30,227 nt of DNA from IMG/VR virus record IMGVR_UViG_3300025889_000626, positions 1-30,227 of that record; one strand, written 5' to 3'. Positions within the stretch are counted from its first letter, which is position 1. Every line of letters begins with the position of its first letter. A model generated the notes under the pieces. The model was not told the origin of the DNA, ran no database searches, and was given only the letters and a program-made list of their open reading frames with translations. The translations under genes and the position numbers were made by a program. This document shows positions 15,780 to 23,134 of the stretch, in pieces. This DNA is from a virus.

Positions 15780-16085
15780 TTACTCATCCTCTAATATGAT
15801 CAAAATGGTACCGGTACCCGCTTGCATGGCAACATAAACCGCGTTGGGCCGATCTTTACCACGGCCATATTTTACGCCCAAATAACCATAATTGGCAACA
15901 AATACCGCGTTTGCCGATGGTGTGCCATTGTCGACGCCCTCAAATGCAAATTTGCACTCACCTGTTTTTGTACCAATGGTAACCGTACGGGTGCGGGGTG
16001 GTAATAATATTTCGGTGTTATTGGTGGTTGCACTAATCGCACGGGTGTGTGGGAATTGGTTAACCGTTGTTAAATCAACACTCAT
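15780..16085 (-). CDS. Small beta-rich virion protein, possible capsid decoration protein
   Basis: This encodes 101 residues from the ATG at 16085 with a GAGGCGTTACA ribosome site; a longer in-frame extension to 16124 is unneeded. It contains EILLPPRTRTVTIGTKTG and GTGTILIILEDE, a pattern of alternating strands. The position just after the scaffold gene and before fibre and capsid is one where decoration or head-fibre proteins are often found. No family was recognised and the function is inferred only from context. Confidence 0.6.
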   Translation of the reverse strand: MSVDLTTVNQFPHTRAISATTNNTEILLPPRTRTVTIGTKTGECKFAFEGVDNGTPSANAVFVANYGYLGVKYGRGKDRPNAVYVAMQAGTGTILIILEDE

Positions 16086-16108
16086 TGTAACGCCTCGTTT
16101 GTTTATGG

Positions 16109-16771
16109 TTAACGGTTTTGCCACGCCTTGCGGATGGCATCACGGTTTGCGCGGTAAAATTCGATATCGCTAGCCCCTCGCTTTAACAGATCACCCGCCT
16201 GTGTGGGTGCCGGTTGAGCTCCCGTATTGGTGCGGGGTGGTAATAAAGCCGGCGCAACATCCGTTTGCATGGCATCGGGTGCCGGTTGCGGTTCGGATGT
16301 GGCCGCCAATGTTGAGGGATCGGCCGCCGTGGTGGTATCCGTGGCAACCGTTGGGGTGGTTTGCAAATGTGGGCGCAACACCAACGGCGCGTTGGTTGGA
16401 TCGGCTTTTATGGATGCCAACCAATCGCCCAATGGTACTGGTTGATCGTTGCCTTGCATCGCTTTATTGTATGCCCATTCCACGGCGTCGCGCAATTCGG
16501 GATCGGTAAAACCGTTTTGGGCCATCGCGTTGTGGCGGTCGTAACGTTTGTTGGCATCCGTTAATTGTGTCTCCAATTCGGATATTTTACCCTGTAACGT
16601 ATCCAACGATGCCAAACGGCCCGCGGTGTTATCCAATTCGGTTTGCAACGCCGCCGCCTGTTCTTCAGCTGTAACGGCGCGCGCGCTTAATTTGGTTATG
16701 CGGTCTTTAAATGCGGCCTCAATATCGGTTTTTGCCACGTATTCGACGCCCTCGATCTCTTTTGTTCTCAT
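16109..16771 (-). CDS. Capsid scaffolding protein
   Basis: This 220-residue protein shows the composition of a scaffold: a charged coiled coil at about 15-80 (ARAVTAEEQAAALQTELDN), then a low-complexity Pro/Thr/Ala region at about 135-190, and a short basic helical tail (FYRANRDAIRKAWQNR) that could bind the capsid protein. It lies between portal and capsid genes, the usual scaffold position. It would guide procapsid assembly and be lost afterwards. No protease is encoded nearby, so release rather than cleavage is likely. The ribosome site is GAGGTAACACC. Confidence 0.75.
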   Translation of the reverse strand: MRTKEIEGVEYVAKTDIEAAFKDRITKLSARAVTAEEQAAALQTELDNTAGRLASLDTLQGKISELETQLTDANKRYDRHNAMAQNGFTDPELRDAVEWAYNKAMQGNDQPVPLGDWLASIKADPTNAPLVLRPHLQTTPTVATDTTTAADPSTLAATSEPQPAPDAMQTDVAPALLPPRTNTGAQPAPTQAGDLLKRGASDIEFYRANRDAIRKAWQNR

Positions 16772-16826
16772 GGTGTTACCTCGTTGTGTTTTTGGTTATT
16801 GTAATACATAATATGCCCGTTGGCAA

Positions 16827-18287
16827 TTATAGGAATTCGGCGCGCTCGCGGCGGATCTGTGTTAGATATTCGCGGGCCTCGCGTTCATCCATATCATCAA
16901 ACATCATCATAACGGCGGTTACGGGGGATATTAAACCGGCGGTTAATTTGGCCGTGATATCCTCACGTTGTGCGCGCATTTCGTCCGGCGTTAATGGCAT
17001 ACTGTGATATGATACCCTGTAACCATCCTCGGGTAAATTGGTACCCAAAAACCGGTTGGCTAACATCGCGGTTTTGCTTAATAGCTCTTCATCACCCATG
17101 CGAAATACGGGCGCAAATTTCTTTTGTGCATCCCGTTGCCCACTACGTGATACCGCCAACGCATACCCCGATCGCGGGTCGCCTGATTGGCGGGATATGT
17201 CGGATGGGCTTAAACCGGCGGCCAATCCCACGCGCATTTCGTATTTGCTGATTGAATCTAATAACGAGGCGGGATCCGTTGGGTTTGTAAAGCTGCCGAC
17301 CAACGGTTGGCCCTGTGCATCCGGATCTTGCGTAAATACTAGAATCGAGCTGGGATCGGTGGCAATGGCGGATCGGCGTGCAATTTGATCGGTATCCATT
17401 TGGGATAGCCCCGCAACCGATAGGCCCGCCACGTATTTTTGGGCCCATGCACAATCACGTACACAATGCACCCACATGGAATACAATACCGCGGATGTTA
17501 AAGAACCGTAAACCATTTGTGAGGCGTTATAACTATCCCACAAAAACCCCGTTTTTTCAGCGTGATACAATACAACCGGTAAAAATGGCCGGCCATCGGC
17601 ATCGCGGTATGGGTAATCAACACCGGTATGTGTTGGATGGCCCATATATGTTTGCGATACATCGGCGCCCAATGTACCATCATTGTTAACGGCAAACATG
17701 CCAAACATTGGTTGATCTAGATCTCGAATATCCAACACATCCGCAACCCAATCATATTTGCCGGTATCGGGGTGGCGGCGCAAACGCATTTCGCGGTAAT
17801 ATGTTGGGGTATCCGGCCGATCCGGATCCGATTCACAATAAACAAAATCAGGCGTCACCAATCGGTATTGGATGCCGGGGTAATCCGCTTGCACATCGGT
17901 GTGCGGGTTAACGTCGATGCGTATAAACGATTCACGCAACCCAATAACCATTTGTTGGGTGCGTTGCATCAATGGCCACAAACCCGATTTTGTTACGAGG
18001 CCCTCGCGGGATGTTAACGCCTCAATATTGCCACGCATGTTTGTTACCGTTGGTGTTTCATGGTACAACACGGATAATTGGCGGGTGATTTGTTCAAATG
18101 GATTTGATGATAGATCGGCCGGCCCCCATGATTCACGGCGATCCGCCGGTAAATGCCGGCTTAATTCATCCTCTAGATCTTCTTCCCACGCGCCAATAAT
18201 CAAGCGGCGGCGCAATGCCGTGTGTTGCCATCGGTTTTGGCACTCGGGTGTGGGTGCAAATGGTGTAACGGGTATTGGCTGTTGCAT
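16827..18287 (-). CDS. Portal protein
   Basis: This 486-residue protein is encoded right after the large terminase. Portal proteins form the dodecameric ring through which DNA enters and leaves the head. Supporting features are the N-terminal helical region, the mid segment YRLVTPDFVYCESDPDRPD, the stem/crown region around NASQMVYGSLTSAVLYSMW, and the acidic helical C-terminus (MMMFDDMDEREAREYL). The LSPSDISRQSGDPRSGYAL segment is common in SPP1-like portals. The length is typical. It has an AGGAG ribosome site. Gene order (terminase, portal, scaffold, capsid) adds strong support. Confidence 0.85.
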   Translation of the reverse strand: MQQPIPVTPFAPTPECQNRWQHTALRRRLIIGAWEEDLEDELSRHLPADRRESWGPADLSSNPFEQITRQLSVLYHETPTVTNMRGNIEALTSREGLVTKSGLWPLMQRTQQMVIGLRESFIRIDVNPHTDVQADYPGIQYRLVTPDFVYCESDPDRPDTPTYYREMRLRRHPDTGKYDWVADVLDIRDLDQPMFGMFAVNNDGTLGADVSQTYMGHPTHTGVDYPYRDADGRPFLPVVLYHAEKTGFLWDSYNASQMVYGSLTSAVLYSMWVHCVRDCAWAQKYVAGLSVAGLSQMDTDQIARRSAIATDPSSILVFTQDPDAQGQPLVGSFTNPTDPASLLDSISKYEMRVGLAAGLSPSDISRQSGDPRSGYALAVSRSGQRDAQKKFAPVFRMGDEELLSKTAMLANRFLGTNLPEDGYRVSYHSMPLTPDEMRAQREDITAKLTAGLISPVTAVMMMFDDMDEREAREYLTQIRRERAEFL

Positions 18288-18298
18288 TTTTGGAGCTC

Positions 18299-19744
18299 CT
18301 AATAAAACCGGATCGGTGCCGTGGGTGCTTGGTATTTTACATCAATGGTTGGTACCAATGTATAACGCAACGCATCGATACAATGCCCGTATTCATCGCG
18401 GGATCGTAATGATTGGTTGCGTTTCATTGTCCAACGTTGCAAACTCATTATAGTACGTTGGCAACGGGGATGGATAAAAAAGTTTTTACGCGCCTGTATT
18501 GAGTGAATCAACGCCGCGCCATGGTAAACACTGTAACGGGGTTTACGTACGGTACGAATACGCCACGGTAAATTGTTGGGGGGGTATTGTAAGACCTTTT
18601 CAAATGCCCGCATCAATAGCGAATTACTCATTTTACCCGCACCGCCCGATCCGCCATAATGGATATTATCGCCTGTCCATCGGCATTGGCCCGGCTCAAC
18701 ATGGTTACGTTTTAACATTTCCAAAATTGCACGCGCGTGTGCCTCGGGTGTGGCGGCCCCGCTCGTATATTCATCCAACACATACACGATCGGTTTTTCA
18801 GGATCGGCCATGTTGATCGCCGCCAATATGGCAACCTGTGCATTTGGTTGTGAACCGTGATCAACGCCAATACCAAATTCATATTGGCCACCGGGCGGTG
18901 CGGGTAAGCTGCTAATCATTGTTTCATCAAATTGATCAAAAACGCGGCCCTCGGGTATGCCCACGGCCCAATCACCATTTAACCGCGCGGCCCGATCAAT
19001 TGGCAAATACGTTTGGGAAATACGATCAATGGTGGATTGGGCTATCAATGGATTTAAACCCATTGGCGTCGTTGCCTCAACCGTTAACGGGGCTTGGTGG
19101 CATGATACGGTGCCCTCATCCACCAATTTTTTTAAATATGTTACATCCTGACCAACGGGGGTCATGGTAATACCAATTGTACCCGTTTTGCCACCGGCAC
19201 CGCCTCGCAAAACGCGAGCTGCAAGCTCGCCCCAAACATCTTGGCCAACCGGCTCATCTATCGCAACATACGAGATCGTAGACGATGCAAGGCCCAAACC
19301 TTGGTTAGCTGTTTTTACCATGATCAACGAACCGTTACGAAATCTAATAACGGGGTGGATGCCTCTAAACCCACGCCCCGGCACAAATTCACAATCGGGG
19401 TGTAATTCGTTTTTGGGGCACATGTTATACAATTTTTCTTGGATCGTAATGCTTTGTTGGTGGCTGTGTGTGATCAAAAATGCTTGTATTGGAGGCGGAT
19501 CCGTTTGTATGTACGGATGGGTGCCCAAACATCGGTGTATCAATTCGGCACACGCGGCCATGGTTTTACCCACTTGGTTACCACCCAATAATAATTTGAT
19601 CTTGGATGTATCCCGCATCCATGCGTGTTGGGGTGGCGTTGGCCGGAAATATGCCAACGGGTTTACATCCGCACGGCGTTTAATTTTCCGGATGTTGCCA
19701 GTTATTGCCCGAATACTCAACAGGCACCCCCAAATGCGCCGCAC
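18299..19744 (-). CDS. terL: Terminase large subunit
   Basis: This is the ATP-driven DNA packaging motor with a headful or site-cleaving nuclease. From the GTG at 19744 it has an adenine-binding PTPPQ near residue 35, Walker A GGNQVGKT at 54-61, Walker B YVAIDE at 159-164 and RNase H-like nuclease carboxylates GVDHG (D295) and LDEY (D324), with DEYGHCIDALRY near the end. The start is uncertain: no ATG precedes the Q motif. GTG at 19744 has a poor ribosome site, while TTG at 19720 follows GGGGG at good spacing. Either overlaps the HTH gene at 19680-19967. The length (about 475-481) is normal. Confidence 0.93.
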   Translation of the reverse strand: MRRIWGCLLSIRAITGNIRKIKRRADVNPLAYFRPTPPQHAWMRDTSKIKLLLGGNQVGKTMAACAELIHRCLGTHPYIQTDPPPIQAFLITHSHQQSITIQEKLYNMCPKNELHPDCEFVPGRGFRGIHPVIRFRNGSLIMVKTANQGLGLASSTISYVAIDEPVGQDVWGELAARVLRGGAGGKTGTIGITMTPVGQDVTYLKKLVDEGTVSCHQAPLTVEATTPMGLNPLIAQSTIDRISQTYLPIDRAARLNGDWAVGIPEGRVFDQFDETMISSLPAPPGGQYEFGIGVDHGSQPNAQVAILAAINMADPEKPIVYVLDEYTSGAATPEAHARAILEMLKRNHVEPGQCRWTGDNIHYGGSGGAGKMSNSLLMRAFEKVLQYPPNNLPWRIRTVRKPRYSVYHGAALIHSIQARKNFFIHPRCQRTIMSLQRWTMKRNQSLRSRDEYGHCIDALRYTLVPTIDVKYQAPTAPIRFY

Positions 19745-19967
19745 CCTCGCACAATACGATGGCCACGGAATCGCCCCGCAATTTGGCCAATGCTTGGCAC
19801 GTCATTATGTAATTTATGGCCCGTGGCTCGGTACCGGTTCGCCATTTTAAAATCATTGTGGGATTGGATCCCAATTGATCGGCCAACCATGTAATGGTTT
19901 TGCCATGCGTGGTTAAATTGCGGCGCACCCACTCGCCAAAATTGGCCGTTTTTTTTGTTCTCATCAT
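19680..19967 (-). CDS. Small XRE-like HTH protein
   Basis: Up to 95 residues. The segment KTITWLADQLGSNPTMILKW fits a Cro/C1-type helix-turn-helix, followed by the supporting helices NYIMTCQALAKL. Two adjacent ATG codons (19967 and 19964) follow GGGGTAA, and the second has better spacing. It sits between the Cys-rich membrane protein and the large terminase, and overlaps the terminase start by 41-65 bases. A regulator embedded in the packaging genes is unusual. It could control late transcription or bind DNA near a packaging site; both are guesses. An upstream overlapping frame is discussed in the entry at 19717. Confidence 0.7.
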   Translation of the reverse strand: MMRTKKTANFGEWVRRNLTTHGKTITWLADQLGSNPTMILKWRTGTEPRAINYIMTCQALAKLRGDSVAIVLCEGAAHLGVPVEYSGNNWQHPEN

Positions 19968-20019
19968 TTACCCCGTGGCAATCACATGGATCGCACCCGC
20001 AACACGCACAAAATGCCAT
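19717..20019 (-). CDS. Overlapping Cys-rich frame, possible leader or frameshift partner
   Basis: An ATG at 20019 overlaps the stop of the preceding gene (TAATG) and has a good GAGGCGCAAATA ribosome site. It reads MAFCACCGCDPCDCHG, a dense Cys cluster that could bind metal, and then overlaps the HTH gene in a different frame. A run of eight As on the coding strand lies where the two frames meet (near 19950-19957). A +1 or -2 slip there, or a one-base error in the homopolymer, would fuse the Cys cluster to the HTH domain. The C-terminal part of this frame looks like a shadow. I am unsure whether it is a separate gene. Confidence 0.3.
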   Translation of the reverse strand: MAFCACCGCDPCDCHGVNDENKKNGQFWRVGAPQFNHAWQNHYMVGRSIGIQSHNDFKMANRYRATGHKLHNDVPSIGQIAGRFRGHRIVRGCGAFGGAC

Positions 20020-20426
20020 TATTTGCGCCTCGTAACTAAATCCACACACGTATTATAATCCACATTTTCGGCATTGCACACGCCAAATATTGCAACGCTG
20101 TTTGCCACGTTGCTAATTTCCTCACATTCGGATTGAGCTGCCCCCGCGCCGTTTGTTTGCAAACGGCAAAACATCTCACGGCACAACATCGGGCCGTGTG
20201 TATTCATCCAATCGGCACCGCATGATACGGTTAACATATCGGTGGCGGTTAGGTTTTTGGCAACATCGTTACGCGCATCAATGGCCGCGCGCAAATCACC
20301 AATTTGATCGGCCAAACCCGTATTGGGATCCGCCTCGGGTTGCCGGGTATGTATCCACCACACCACCGCAACGGTTGAAAATACACCGCTAAATGCGCCC
20401 CACGCCGCCGCCTGTATTATGCTCAT
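20019..20426 (-). CDS. Membrane-anchored Cys-rich protein
   Basis: 135 residues. A hydrophobic helix at about 3-25 (AAAWGAFSGVFSTVAVVWW) probably anchors the protein, leaving a soluble domain with six Cys (69, 82, 87, 101, 117, 127), which would suit disulphide bonds in the periplasm. It overlaps the small terminase stop as ATGA. Similar small proteins with CEEISNVANS-like and CVDLVTRRK-like endings seem to me familiar from other phages but I cannot name a function. A spanin-like or other lysis role is possible. There is no lipobox. Confidence 0.6.
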   Translation of the reverse strand: MSIIQAAAWGAFSGVFSTVAVVWWIHTRQPEADPNTGLADQIGDLRAAIDARNDVAKNLTATDMLTVSCGADWMNTHGPMLCREMFCRLQTNGAGAAQSECEEISNVANSVAIFGVCNAENVDYNTCVDLVTRRK

Positions 20427-21127
20427 GCTTTACCCCCTTGTAATGGTATCACGTTGGCCAATTGTTGTACGTTTTGTTCGAGCTGTTGCCGCAACACGGG
20501 CGGTAACGTAATAATGGCGTTTGTTATCTCACTAATCAATTGTTGATCTGTTAGGCCCTCGAATTCATCACCCATTTGATTTTCGGCCTCGATTTGTCGT
20601 ATGTTTGCAACCACGTGCAACAATTGCCGTTGCAACGCCGCGTACGCTTGCCATGATTGGGCGGCCTGTGCTTGGTTGATCGCCTCGTTTAAATCGGCGG
20701 CCTGTTTGCGCAACAATTGGTATGTATCGGTGGGCATTTCCACGCGCTCGGTTTGTTCGGTTTCGATCCGGCCATCCTTTACAAATCCGTGGCGTCGCTC
20801 CAATACCCACGCCGCGCATTTCCAATCTTTTGTGGCGTGATCTTGAATCAACGCCAACATGCGATCGCCGTTTTGCGCTTCAGCTGCCAACACATCGCGC
20901 CGGAAATCAACAAATTTACCATGCGGTGCCGTTTGGCCCTTTTTCATCCAAATATAAAATGTTGATTCATGGATACCGGCAATGTTGCACGCCATGCGGT
21001 ACGTTGAGCCACGGCCCACCGCCTGAATGATCAACGGGGCCACCTTTTCAAATTTACCGGTTTTGGTTTTGCGTTTGGCCGGTGTTTTGGCACCGGCTTT
21101 TGGTTTTGGGGTTTTGGATTTACTCAT
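20423..21127 (-). CDS. terS: Terminase small subunit
   Basis: This encodes 234 residues from the ATG at 21127 with a GAGGCGTAAAA ribosome site; the longer frame to 21226 crosses the G/C-tract region and is rejected. The N-terminus is Lys/Pro-rich (KTPKPKAGAKTPAKRK). A helix-turn-helix follows at about 40-75 (GRGSTYRMACNIAGIHESTF), then a conserved AWVLERRHGF segment often seen in small terminases, and a helical oligomerisation region. It should recognise the packaging site and feed DNA to the large subunit encoded nearby. It is separated from TerL by two genes, which is a little unusual. Confidence 0.8.
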   Translation of the reverse strand: MSKSKTPKPKAGAKTPAKRKTKTGKFEKVAPLIIQAVGRGSTYRMACNIAGIHESTFYIWMKKGQTAPHGKFVDFRRDVLAAEAQNGDRMLALIQDHATKDWKCAAWVLERRHGFVKDGRIETEQTERVEMPTDTYQLLRKQAADLNEAINQAQAAQSWQAYAALQRQLLHVVANIRQIEAENQMGDEFEGLTDQQLISEITNAIITLPPVLRQQLEQNVQQLANVIPLQGGKA

Positions 21128-21262
21128 TTTTACGCCTCGAATATCTGGTTTTTTTTGGAAAAATTTACACGTATCAAAAAAAAGTCGTGGTTCATGCAGT
21201 GCCCCCCCCCTATGGCCCGCGCACATGGTGTTGGGGGGTGTGTTTGGGGGTGTGTTGGGGTG
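21128..21262. other. Homopolymer-rich intergenic region before terS
   Basis: 135 bases without a gene. It contains T8 (21149-21156), A8 (21176-21183), C9 (21202-21210) and, on the plus strand, three G-runs of six, five and four (21233-21238, 21246-21250, 21257-21260) spaced by TGTGTT-type linkers. On the transcribed strand this reads as three CACCCC-type repeats. The place next to the small terminase gene makes a packaging-recognition site one possibility, and a rho-utilisation or quadruplex-forming element another. Nothing in the sequence decides between these. Confidence 0.5.
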
Positions 21263-21655
21263 TCATATGAACCGATCTAACCATTGATCCCACGTACCCA
21301 CAAATATATTGAGATCGTGGCCCATTTCGGCGCGTACCGTTTGCCATGTGCGCGCCTGTGCGGCAACCTCGGGTGCCGGTTCGCCATCATCATTTAACAA
21401 TACGTACAATTCATTATTGGGATCGGTGGCAAAATATGCAACGGCCGCCATTATAGATTGTTGGCCGCGGTTGTACTCTAATGATCTTTCGGGTATTCCA
21501 TACATGCCGCTTGTTATGTTGCAATGGATGGATGATACAAACACCGGATCCAATTGGATACCATCCACCAAATATTTGTGCATAACCGCAACGCGTTTTG
21601 CCCAATGGATTTTGTTAGATTCATACGGGGCAATGATGTGTTGTACCTTAATCAT
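21263..21655 (-). CDS. Hypothetical 130-residue protein
   Basis: The product starts MIKVQHIIAPYESNKIHWAK and contains NNELYVLLNDDGEPAPEV and a Trp-rich C-terminus (VGTWDQWLDRFI). It appears soluble, with an alpha/beta pattern. The start overlaps the upstream gene by eight bases and has GAGGCC nine bases away. It might be a regulatory or modifying enzyme (its strand-loop LNDDGEP looks like a nucleotide-sugar or glycosyltransferase-like loop), but I do not recognise it. Confidence 0.6.
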   Translation of the reverse strand: MIKVQHIIAPYESNKIHWAKRVAVMHKYLVDGIQLDPVFVSSIHCNITSGMYGIPERSLEYNRGQQSIMAAVAYFATDPNNELYVLLNDDGEPAPEVAAQARTWQTVRAEMGHDLNIFVGTWDQWLDRFI

Positions 21656-21860
21656 TGTAACGGCCTCGGGTTTTGTTGCGCTCGCGTTGCCAACGGCGTT
21701 TGCGATCCTCGCGTTTGCGTTTGCGTTGGTTTGGTGTTGGTGGCTTTAACTCACCATCCCGCCACATCCGATACGCGATCGCCGTGGCTTGGCGTTGGGG
21801 GTATCCCTCGCGCATCAATATAACAATTTTGCGTGATATTGCGTACTCTTTCAAATTCAT
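21648..21860 (-). CDS. Small basic protein with MREG-type motif
   Basis: 70 residues. The core VILMREGYPQRQATAIAYRMW resembles a short conserved element found in many small phage and plasmid proteins, where the Gln-Ala pair and Ala-Ile-Ala helix recur. The C-terminal half is extremely basic (QRKRKREDRKRRWQRERNK) and could bind nucleic acid. It is the first minus-strand gene behind the divergent promoter region at 21861-21916. Function is unknown. Confidence 0.65.
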   Translation of the reverse strand: MNLKEYAISRKIVILMREGYPQRQATAIAYRMWRDGELKPPTPNQRKRKREDRKRRWQRERNKTRGRYND

Positions 21861-21877
21861 GATACCGCCACGTTTGG

Positions 21878-21906
21878 GTTATAATCATGTATACAATATA
21901 CCACAA
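21878..21906 (-). promoter_or_regulatory. Candidate promoter for the packaging/late operon
   Basis: On the minus strand TTGTGG (21901-21906) and TATAAC (21878-21883) are 17 bases apart, upstream of the gene starting at 21860. The spacer contains TATATTGTATAC, similar to the TATATA/GTATAC end of the early promoters. On the opposite strand a TATAAT (21880-21885) could serve the divergent plus-strand gene at 21917. Confidence 0.5.
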
Positions 21907-21916
21907 CGGGGGGGTT

Positions 21917-22264
21917 ATGCCACAATATCAGGTACCACGCAACATACGTACGATTGCCGATCGTGCGTTGGAATACAATAGATCGTTACCACAATCAAAA
22001 CGAGCTGCATATAAAGAGGATGGCGGTAAACGTGTACCCGGTACGGGTATGTTAACGGCGCGGCGGTTGGCATCCGGCCGTGTGGATGATGATCAAATAT
22101 TGTTAATGGCCGCATGGTTTGCACGCCACGGTGCCACCAATGCCAGTAAACGCCGCGACCCCTCCAGTAAAGCCGCGATCGCGTGGGCCCTTTGGGGTGG
22201 TACGCCGGCCCAACGTTGGGTTAAACGCATGGCAAAACAGATAGAATCGGGTAAAAACACTTAA
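21917..22264 (+). CDS. Plus-strand 115-residue protein with IAWALWGG motif
   Basis: The ATG at 21917 follows a GGGGGGG ribosome site; the ten-residue upstream extension is not needed. Residues about 70-105 (MAAWFARHGATNASKR, then SKAAIAWALWGGTPAQRW) match a short module that I have seen at the ends of phage head or maturation proteins and as stand-alone small proteins; its function is not known. The protein ends GKNT, encoded by a repeat (22250-22270) that also encodes the GKNT end of the convergent exonuclease. A terminator follows at 22294-22328. It is transcribed against the rest of the genome. Confidence 0.7.
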   Translation: MPQYQVPRNIRTIADRALEYNRSLPQSKRAAYKEDGGKRVPGTGMLTARRLASGRVDDDQILLMAAWFARHGATNASKRRDPSSKAAIAWALWGGTPAQRWVKRMAKQIESGKNT

Positions 22265-22293
22265 AAACAGGTACGTTTTTGCCTATGATATCC

Positions 22294-22328
22294 AACGGCC
22301 CGCATGTGTACCATGTTGGGCCGTTTTT
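22294..22328 (+). terminator. Rho-independent terminator for the plus-strand gene
   Basis: AACGGCCC (22294-22301) pairs with GGGCCGTT (22318-22325), with an inner CATG/CATG pairing, and is followed by a short T-run. It lies 29 bases after the stop at 22264. Confidence 0.7.
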
Positions 22329-22434
22329 GGTGTTTGATCTTTGTTATTTATAGATATATATATTTCAAAATAAAATTGTAATTTAAGTGTTGATTATAGA
22401 ATAATATAACTATAAAGCGCGCACCGCCGATATC

Positions 22435-22451
22435 ATAGCCGGATCGGCTAT
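22435..22451. other. Short perfect hairpin inside the candidate origin
   Basis: ATAGCCG and CGGCTAT form a 7-bp stem with a three-base loop. It is followed on the plus strand by CTGTTTTT, so it could act as a plus-strand terminator that stops transcription entering the exonuclease gene from the left, or as part of the origin structure. Confidence 0.5.
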
Positions 22452-22467
22452 CTGTTTTTAAGTGTTT

Positions 22468-23064
22468 TTAAGTGTTTTTACCTGTTGATTGTTTCCGATC
22501 TCGCCATAGCCGGTACATGTGGCCCACAAACAATTTAAAACGTAGCCATACCGAGGCCCGCGCCAATAACATGTACAAATCATAACAATCGTAAACATCC
22601 GTGGCGGCCGTGTGAGCTGTTGGCCGTACCCATCCCAAAAACGCCCGCACCGTATCCATTGATAAATCGGGGCAACCAATCGGCGTTAAATGTTCATGTA
22701 CGAGGGTAATGGTATCAATGCCACGCAAACGTGGTATGCGGTGCCCGCATCGCTTAAACGCCTTGTTTATAAAGCCAATATCAAATGCCACGTTATGGCC
22801 AACCACCACGCACCCATCCAACATAATGCCGAATACATCCGCAATATCTTTAAATTCGGGCGCGTTGGCCCAATCACTCGGTGTATATCCGTTGATCTCC
22901 AATGCCACCGGATCCGCCGTGGCGATGTGTGCCGGCGCAATGCGTTTATGCCAAAATTGTTTGGTGCCATCATCCAATACAATCAACGCCGCGATTTCAA
23001 TTATTTCGTGGCGGCTGTTATCGAGCCCTGTTGTTTCCGTATCTATAAAAACCAATTTGGCCAT
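22468..23064 (-). CDS. DnaQ-like 3'-5' exonuclease
   Basis: 198 residues with the DEDD-family motifs: Exo I FIDTETTG (D8, E10), Exo II GHNVAFD (D95) and Exo III with H151 and D156, giving the DEDDh arrangement. It should remove nucleotides from 3' ends of DNA or RNA. No polymerase gene is encoded, so it acts alone or with a host polymerase, in proofreading-like trimming, host DNA breakdown or recombination. The C-terminal 30 residues are basic and end GKNT, encoded by the inverted repeat shared with the convergent gene. The ribosome site is GGGGGT, close to the ATG. Confidence 0.88.
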   Translation of the reverse strand: MAKLVFIDTETTGLDNSRHEIIEIAALIVLDDGTKQFWHKRIAPAHIATADPVALEINGYTPSDWANAPEFKDIADVFGIMLDGCVVVGHNVAFDIGFINKAFKRCGHRIPRLRGIDTITLVHEHLTPIGCPDLSMDTVRAFLGWVRPTAHTAATDVYDCYDLYMLLARASVWLRFKLFVGHMYRLWRDRKQSTGKNT

Positions 23065-23134
23065 ACCATACCCCCGTGTTGTGTGTTGGTGGGTACAATA
23101 TAGCCAAAATATGCAACGTATTATGTGCCGGCCG

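Larger units (their letters stand above)
22250..22482. repeat. Inverted 10-mer repeats flanking an AT-rich segment, candidate origin
   Basis: The left arm GGTAAAAACACTTAAAAACA (from 22250) reappears inverted and expanded at 22452-22482, where three 10-base units ending GTTTTTA stand in tandem. TTAAGTGTT occurs at 22383, 22458 and 22468, and inverted at 22256-22264. A second matching pair, CTATGATATC near 22282 and GATATCATAG near 22429, extends the symmetry. Between them, about 22333-22417 is strongly AT-rich. Iteron-like repeats plus an AT-rich stretch next to helicase, primase and exonuclease genes suggest a replication origin. A shared terminator or recombination site is the alternative. 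Confidence 0.65.

Noticed and set aside
23065-23134. Promoter between the cytosine methyltransferase and exonuclease genes
   Set aside because: TATATT is present but no -35 box lies at suitable distance; genes are probably cotranscribed.
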